In this document: one piece after another, positions 53,347 through 64,000 of the stretch
Numbering within the stretch: the stretch's first letter is position 1
How the letters are laid out: each line of letters opens with the position of its first letter
Assembly: GCA_949318235.1 (NCBI GenBank)
Contig: OX439134.1
Coordinates: forward strand, 25,962,308 to 26,026,307
From: Ecdyonurus torrentis
Lineage: Eukaryota > Arthropoda > Insecta > Ephemeroptera > Heptageniidae
Length of the DNA stretch: 64,000 bases
Direction: 5' to 3'
Made by a program: the position numbers and the translations under genes
Notes under the pieces: model-generated
Told to the model about the DNA's origin: nothing
The model's database searches: none
What the model saw: the letters and a program-made list of their open reading frames with translations, nothing else

Positions 53347-55198
53347 TCCCTCTCTATACCTTAATATCAGTATAGAAAGAAGACATCAAAATATGAAAAG
53401 AAATCAAATTGCAGAATAAAAGGTAAGATATATCACCCCCGCCCTGCACTCTCAAATGGAACTTAGGAAACTTAAATAAAAAAAGGAGAGAAGATGGTTT
53501 TTTGACTGAAACAAGAATTTATGATGATTAAATTTGTGTGACGTCACCACCAGAGAATTTTTATCTCTTTATCAATTTATTTCTTAGATCGTCTTTAAAT
53601 TACTTTTTTTAACAAAACATTTTTTTGGTTTTAATTTTATTGGCTTTAAGTTTAATTCTAGGTATAATATAATATATTGTTTTTGGAAATCTAAATTATT
53701 TACATCAAATTTTAATAAGTTTGTAAAAGTTTATGACTTTTACATAATAAAATTGTGTTCTGTTGTATTACTTATTGGGTAGTTTAGATGTATTTATATA
53801 TATTAAAAAATTTATCGTTTCTTCTTTAAGCCTCCATGCATATACCAATTTTTCACATTTCGTACAGATTTGCGCTTAAAAACTGAAGTGAAAAAGTGAA
53901 AAAAATCACACTTTGATAAGCAAAAAAGTTTGTATGATCCACAACACAGTATATATAGTTGGAGACAAAACTATAGAAACTCTGTAGATACGCTCACGTA
54001 CAACAATGTTAATAATAAATAGTACACGTTTAATGGAGAAAAAATGGGGTAGTAAAGGAAGAAAGAAATAAATAAATAAAAATTATTGTGTACACTTTAA
54101 AAACTATACTTTAACAAGTTATAATTATAAATGCAAACGACCCCCCCCCCCTTTTAATTTTTTTAGCAAGTAAAATATGACAGGGCAATTATTTATTTTA
54201 AAGGCAATACAATCTCTCTACAAGTATACTAAATACTCTCCCTCATCGAAATAAACTTGAAAAAGTTTTTGTCTTTGATCCTATGTCAGGTAAAGGAGCA
54301 CAGGCAAACAGTACTGTACACGTTTGACATTCTAAGATATGAGAGAGAGAGAGAGAGAAAATACAAAAGGGACGTGGACTCCCTAAGACTCTGAATTAGG
54401 AGAAGTTAAGTAATCCTGAAGAGATGTGACAGGAGATTAAGTGTAAGCCCAGAGCACAAGGATATGTCGCAGGTACAAATGAGAGACGCATTTCATTGCA
54501 ATCTATGTAGAGGCTTCATTGTGATGACGTCACTTAAACTCAATCCAAGCAAACTTGCGAAGATAAAAATAATATAATAGCTATAAAAAATAAAATTTTG
54601 AAATGTTTAAATTAATATTAACTATCATACTTTATAATTTTGGCCGATCGTAGATTCATTTTAAAAACTTTCAAAGCTCAGTTTTAATAGAAATATCAAT
54701 AAATTAAAATCAAATTCACCAAATATATAATAATGGTTCATATACAATAATATGCATGATTTTACTTTCGCGCTGAATTGCATTGTAGAAAAAAAATTAT
54801 CTCATATGATTGCATAATAGCAATCAATTTTTCGTAATTTCTCTTTTTTGCCTTTACTAATCCTTTCCTTTCTTTTCCCATTATTATATAATATTACTTT
54901 TTATTTTTCAGTCTAGCATTACCAATACTCGTTGCTTCACTATGTTTATTTATATTTTAAAAGCTTTTTTCAGTAATCGTAAATGCTACTGATTTTTTAA
55001 TTCCATGCTTGGGCTAGGTGTAAGAGTGGGCCAGGCATTTGTTAGGCCTAAACTTCACCCTTTCATTTTTTTTTTATTGTAAAATAAAGAAGAATTTTCA
55101 TTGATTATTGTATTATTGTAAAAAAAAAAAAAAAAAATCTGAATCCCAAATAATATAAATACAAATGAAAAAATATATAGAGAGAAACAGCGAAATAA

Positions 55199-55340
<142 letters not shown>

Positions 55341-56001
55341 GGAGGTGGGAAAAAATGAAAATATTATTCAACTTTTGATAAAAAAAAATTCTTTATAAAA
55401 TTCTGTATTTATAAACGAATAACACCAGGTAAATAAACTTTTTATGAATTAATTGAAAGTCGGAAGCAGTTAAATAAATATTTATCCTTATTTAATTTAA
55501 GAAAAATAAGAAAGTTATTATTAAAAATAAATTGAATACAGAGAAAAGTTTTTCACGTTGAAAGAGGAGATAAATTAATTCTGGTTGCTGTGAGAACAAT
55601 ACATCAAAGAAAACTCATTTCTCAGAGATTTTTGGAGACTTTATAGAAGCAAGGAGACGCGAGAATGAGAAAAATAAAATGAGAAAGGTGCATTGTGGAG
55701 ACAGGTAGTCTTACTGAGTTGCAAGTTAAAAATATATAATGATAATTTTTCAAGTTTTTAAATTAAAACCACATAATAAAATTTAGAATCTCTCTACTCG
55801 GTTTCTTAATAAAAATATATTAAGAAAAAGAAACCCTCATTCTATTTGGAAGAAAATAAGGGTAAAAAAAATATAAATTTTACATGTTTGCTTTTTCTTA
55901 ATATATAAAAAACAGCATCTAATCTTGATAGAAATATCAATGATAATTAGTTACATAAACAAAATTTTCAATATCAATAACCTGGTAGTATCTTGTTAAC
56001 T

Positions 56002-56114
56002 AGGTAAGGGACCGTAGATGGCAGCAAAGTGAAAATTCCATAAGAAAAAGTCGTCCAATATGGATAACAACTGATGTTTTTCTATAACGTGCTGCCATCT
56101 AAGGTCACTTGCCT
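56002..56114. mobile_element. Short foldback MITE with CTCF-like motif in each arm
   Basis: The left arm AGGTAAGGGACCGTAGATGG continues CAGCA; the reversed right arm AGGCAAGTGACCTTAGATGG continues CAGCA. This is a 25-bp inverted repeat with three mismatches, 113 bp in total. TAGATGGCAGCA resembles part of the animal CTCF consensus, giving two divergently placed matches. Function is inference; only one copy is seen here. Confidence 0.5.
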
Positions 56115-57080
56115 CCTATATTGCTGTAATTCGTGTTACCTGTATGTTGACTCGACATCGAGCTCATTTGTTTTTCTGCGGTAAGGTAATCAGGTGCGAC
56201 GTGAAGACACCGCGCTGAGGCCTCGAGAGATGATGACTTTTTCATGATATTTAACACCGTGGGGAACTGCGAGTTAAAAAAAAAAAAGTAATAAAAAAAT
56301 TCTCACCAGCAAACAAATTAAACATTGTTTTTATCCTAATCTTTTTCTTTGTCATATTTTTTACACACAGCAAAAATAATGTACATATCTCAGAGCAGTA
56401 TATTGAAGTTTTTTCTTTTACTAATATCTATTTGTTGGGGCATGCATATAGCTGATGGCATTGATCAGAATCTACAGGTAAACATAAAACTGTAGTTTCA
56501 GATAATGTGACGTAATCACCTCATTTAATACGATTATATTAAAGCAAGTGAGAATAAAAAACTTTTTATTGCACTGCATTATGTTGAATCATTTTTTAAA
56601 ATTAAGTATGTGAATTTAGGGGACGAGGGAGAGAGATGATCTGAGTACATAATATTCTTCTACATACCTGATAACAATAATACACGTACTGAATTAATTT
56701 TTCTGATTTTTGGAAATAACTTAAAATTTATTCTATAGGAAAAAGTGATGTGTTTTGCAGTATACTGTGGCTCAAACATAAGTTCTATTAATCTAAAGTA
56801 CACCAAATGAAAGTTATTGCAGTTATCACTAATAATTTAAATAAATAAAAATGCTTTTACAAGAGAGTAATATGTACTTGCACTTACTCGATGAAACTTC
56901 CAGGGATACTGTAGTTTGAGTCAAATATTATGTACCTAGAATTATTTAAGCTGCTTATCGTCATATTGGTACCCTTTATGGTCCATTTACATTTTAAAAA
57001 AACATGTTACTGCGTATTAGTGTTATCCTATAAGTTATCTCTAATTGAAATATACTCTTTCAGTTATGAAAGTGAGAGAG

Positions 57081-57143
<63 letters not shown>

Positions 57144-60100
57144 ACTGAATATAATTAAGATTTGAGAGTCCCTTGCAAAAGTTGGTCAGTTATAATTTTA
57201 TCTCGACACTGCACGCAACTATAGCAGAAGGTAAAATCAAATTTATTTTTCTACAAAGAAAGTTTTCACGTCCATCTCAAGGCAGATAATCTGCTGTAAG
57301 AACAATAATAAACTTATCTGATGTGACGTCACACAAACTTTTGCTCCATTCTATTTATCTCTCACCTGCATCCATATATAAACTCGAAGTCAGCAGCAGT
57401 GTGAGCTACGTAACAGTATTTTAAATTCAATTCTTATTACAAAAAAGTACAAAATTTTAATAAATTGATACCTTGTCTTATCATTGATGACCCAGTGTAT
57501 GTGTTGTTGGACATAAGGCATAGATAAATGTTATTTGTAATTTGCCTTATTTTTGAAATCATAAACACAAACATACACAAATATAATAAGGGTTAAAATA
57601 TTTATACTACATTTTAACTCGTTGCACAATAAGTAACAATAAGATATACGATTATATTATATATTTTTCTAATAGTTTCTTCTTTTATTCTTTACTATAT
57701 TCTTTATTCTCTTTCCCTATATAGTTATGTTAAAATTTATCGGGAAGTGAACCATAAAAAAGAGGATATATAATATACTAAAAACAGAAAATATTGCTAT
57801 AGCAAGACTATACATAGTATAAAAGAGAAAAGGTATAGCAATAAAGTAGATCTAAAGTACACCTAGGTGACGTCACTACTTGGTGTTTGAGACGAGATTT
57901 GTTACTGGCAGGGGAAGTTCTTATCACACCTTTCTACTTGACTGCCTTAGACTAACTGTGGCTTAGTGGAGCTTGCAAGCTGAGGCAATTTGTGCCTGCT
58001 CCACACGGGACCTACCTTGCGTAACTCACCTCACTTCAAGAGTAACTAACTCACGTGCAGGAGGGAGAAATCACTGGAGACCTTGCAGATAAAAACCTTT
58101 TATTTGATGATAATCTCACCCTCAACTTTCTCAAAATATAATTCTAACTTTTTTGTATATGGAAATTTTATATAATATCAGTTTGATAGTATTATTCCCA
58201 CGATAAACACTTTTCTCTTCCAAAATAATAGGTATTGTAAAACTTACAACTACATAATATGCAGAGAAGTCTAAATGGTTGAAATGTGCTGTATTTTTTG
58301 TCTAAATATTTTTTTAAAGTATATTGAGGACAAAACTTCTACCAATATAGAAGAGTAATATAGTAAACAATCATTTATTATGTACGTCACTTTCCAAATC
58401 CCCGCAATAGTCTCTCTGAAATCCCTCATCTTGACCCTATGGAATCAACTTTGCGTCACCTTTAAACTTGAAAATCTGAAGTTAAATTTCAATTTTATAG
58501 TGCAACAATAAAATGGGTTTCCATATGTTGTTAAACTATTTATCAGCAGTTTAGATTAAAAATTTAAAAATTAAAAAAAAAAAAAAAAAACGCAAATAGC
58601 ATTTATCAAAATTGATAAATTATAATACGTCAAAAAACAACGATATATATTTAAATGTCTTTCTAAATAAACAATATGTCTATTTTCTATTTATCTGTTA
58701 TAGAAGATATTATTGGAAATCAAGTATTGCAGTATCACTGCTGAGATTTTGGTCCATCAACTCGCCTCATTGTTTATAGTCGTCCAATGAAAGCGTCGCT
58801 CACTCGGGGTAAAAACCTGGCGTGTTTGTTTTGATAATTTATCACAATTTGATGTTTCTAGGCGAGCGCACTTTGCCATCAGCCACCGCTCTTTTCTTCT
58901 CCGTTCCCATGATGTAAAAATGGTTTTTATATACACAAGAAATATGGCACATTTTTTTTTGTTGCCCATGTTTTGTTACGTGTAGGGTCCGCAAGAAAAT
59001 GGGAAAAGGTAGAGGAGAGCAATCTTTTTATCCTGCTGTATATATAGACTGCTTTCTTTTCTACCACACCCCCATATTTCATCCCCTATCACTGATCCCC
59101 AGGGGTGAGTTGGAGAGTAAAGTCAAAGTCAATCGCCAGGTAGGGAATAGCACCGCACGTTTTTATGTGAAGTCGAAATAATTTTCACTTCTGAATAACA
59201 AAAATATTTCAAGACAAGCCTGAACATATTTTGTTCTAAAGTTAAATTATCTGATGCAAAGATATCAGTCAAAGTTCCTTGTCCTTACTGTTGACTTTGA
59301 CTTTCACGACTACCGGATTTCGTCGTTTTCCTGACTCATAAAAGAGCAGGTATCCGGGCGCCGAGAAAGCAGGTGAAAAATAGCCTTTTTATTTTTACAA
59401 TCTCAAGCCGACACTTTATTTGAAATATCCTTTTTATCTTTCACAATTGGATTATTATTAAGTGCCTCTGCCGCCTCCCGATAGAGCGCATTTTTCTTTT
59501 TTAAATAAAGTTCCTATGCTCGTATAAATATTATTTATGAAACTTTTACTATAAAGGGGTAGTTTTTAACTGGCAAGATATTATTTTTATAATTTATTTT
59601 TTTCTTTGCGATAAGTGAAATTAGTTGGAACTTTTAACTGTTTTTCCACTATATATAATTACAGACATATTTTATCTTCTATGAGACTGATACAGTAATC
59701 AAAATATTAAATATTTATTTTTATTAATTTATTCACTTACCCAGAGCAAGAAAACAAAATTACATACAGTTACGATGAGATGTCGATATTTCACCTCAAG
59801 TGAGCAAATGTCGACCTGTAAGCGACATCCAACACAAAAACAAGACAAATAAACATGAAAGAAAAAAAAAGGTGTTGGAAAAACACGTACTTTTCACAAT
59901 ATTGAAAAATCAGAATAAAAAACGTGGCAGGTAACTCCAAATGTTATGTGAATTTGTGGCAAACATCCCACGGCAAACGAGCTTGAATATTTTGTCAACA
60001 CATCGAGTTTTTAGGACACGCTAAGTTTGAATAAAATATTGTGTCGGTGAGCGACAGAAAAAAAGTTCACTTTATTTGAGTGTATATTTGTGTAGTGTTG

Positions 60101-60486
60101 GTATTCTCTCTCTCTCAATATCTCTCTCTCTCTCTCTCTTCTACAACCGCTTGGTGCGAGATCGATCGCAACAAAGAAAGCCCCAAGTGTGAATCTAAAT
60201 GGACAAACTCACCTTCACTGAAAACACCTTCTTTTGTAATTTAAAAACAAAAGAAAGACGCGCGCTTAGAATAAACAAACTGGAATTGAATTACGTTTGA
60301 GAAAAAAGGCAATTTATACAAGAACAACAAGCCGTTTCACTTCAGCAAAGCACGCGACACTTCCTTATGCCTATACTTCTGTAATACAATAGAAATGTGT
60401 ATGGGGCATTTTTTTCTTTCTTTTCACTCTTTATAGAAAGGAAACATTGAAACTGCATAAAATAGCACGTCAAAATTCTTGTCAAG
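56115..60486. other. Non-coding stretch, several GC-richer patches
   Basis: No gene accepted. GA array 57085-57137; CREs at 57324-57331 and 57868-57875; a hairpin GTGGAGC ... GCTCCAC at 57966-58004. There are GC-richer patches at 56150-56280, 58740-58900 (CCAATG, GGCGAGCG), 59260-59500 (AP-1 site TGACTCA near 59333) and 60140-60360. A TATATATAG at ~59040 could be a TATA box, but in this composition that is weak. Confidence 0.45.
57085..57137. repeat. (GA)26 microsatellite
   Basis: GA array with little interruption. Confidence 0.95.
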
Positions 60487-60793
60487 TATAGGGTCTATGC
60501 ATTCATGTTAAAGTTGACGCCATGTTGGATAACTCAATAACATGGGTGGCATAGGAAAATAAATCATTTTCCAGTTTAAAACCACTATGCAATATTTTTG
60601 AGAGCATTGATGCTGTAAATATGTTGAATTAGTATCTCAAGTATGTGAGAAAAATAACAATAACAAAAAAGGAGCCGATTTCCCAAAGAAAATTGGCTTA
60701 AATGAAGTTTGTCCTATACTGAGCAATGTTATTCACTACTCCAGTATGGCCTTCAAGCGCAATAAATATGACGTCATCCGCATACACCCTATA
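60487..60793 (+). mobile_element. TATA-flanked MITE, 299 bp
   Basis: Element 60491-60789 lies between TATA copies. It begins GGGTCTATGCATTCATG and ends CATCCGCATACACCC, nearly identical to 40907-41207 along its length. It contains CGCCATGTTGGAT and TGACGTCA. Non-coding. Confidence 0.85.

Positions 60794-64000
<3,207 letters not shown>

Noticed and set aside
58999..59181. Possible promoter/gene start (TATATATAG near 59040, ATG at 58999)
   Set aside because: The ATG precedes the TATA-like site, and TATATATA strings are common by chance in this AT-rich sequence.

Overview
This is an AT-rich (roughly 70% A+T by eye), gene-poor stretch of an animal-type nuclear genome. I find no supportable protein-coding gene. 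Every longer open frame is a translated microsatellite (poly-SL, poly-RE, poly-TH), part of a transposon inverted repeat, or chance. The very long TC/GA, AT and AC microsatellites, many non-autonomous DNA transposons, degraded LINE fragments, spliceosomal-type signals and a 200-N scaffold gap (26072-26271) point to an invertebrate. A mollusc or crustacean would fit, but I cannot name the taxon.

The window most resembles the inside of a very long intron, or a gene desert, probably on the + strand. Two pyrimidine-tract acceptors are fused directly to a donor (...TTTCAG|GTAAGA at 11563/11564 and ...GTTTTAG|GTAAGTT at 38605/38606). This is the layout of recursive-splicing ratchet points. The second one is followed 67 nt later by another GTAAGT, as in an RS-exon. 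The three recognisable LINE 3' tails all lie on the - strand, which fits the usual depletion of sense LINE poly(A) signals in introns.

Layout. 1-920: right part of a foldback-type transposon with a (TC)57 core. 2068-2416: TTAA-flanked MITE. 3586-3730: MITE fragment. 4766-5983: a unit carrying a hAT-like MITE, repeated almost exactly at 8468-9683, where it is sandwiched between two identical 547-bp direct repeats (7912-8458 and 9684-10230). 11.5 kb: ratchet site. 12.2, 29.9 and 36.9-37.65 kb: LINE 3' ends. 16.6-16.8 kb: possible enhancer with two perfect CArG boxes, a CRE and E-boxes. 21.06-21.36, 25.19-25.51 and 29.34-29.62 kb: MITEs. 38.6 kb: RS-exon candidate. 39.2-42.07 kb: a three-level nested insertion containing a ~2.57-kb palindrome. 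48.2 kb: GC-rich hAT-like MITE. 51.5-53.0 kb: complete foldback-type element with ~31-bp subterminal repeats, sharing its core with the 1-920 element. 60.5-60.8 kb: MITE copy. The rest is AT-rich DNA with microsatellites.

The strongest leads are the nested palindrome, the foldback family that keeps its core but has different arms, the B-A-B duplication, the ratchet-type splice sites, and an excess of the CRE octamer TGACGTCA both inside and outside several unrelated MITE families.
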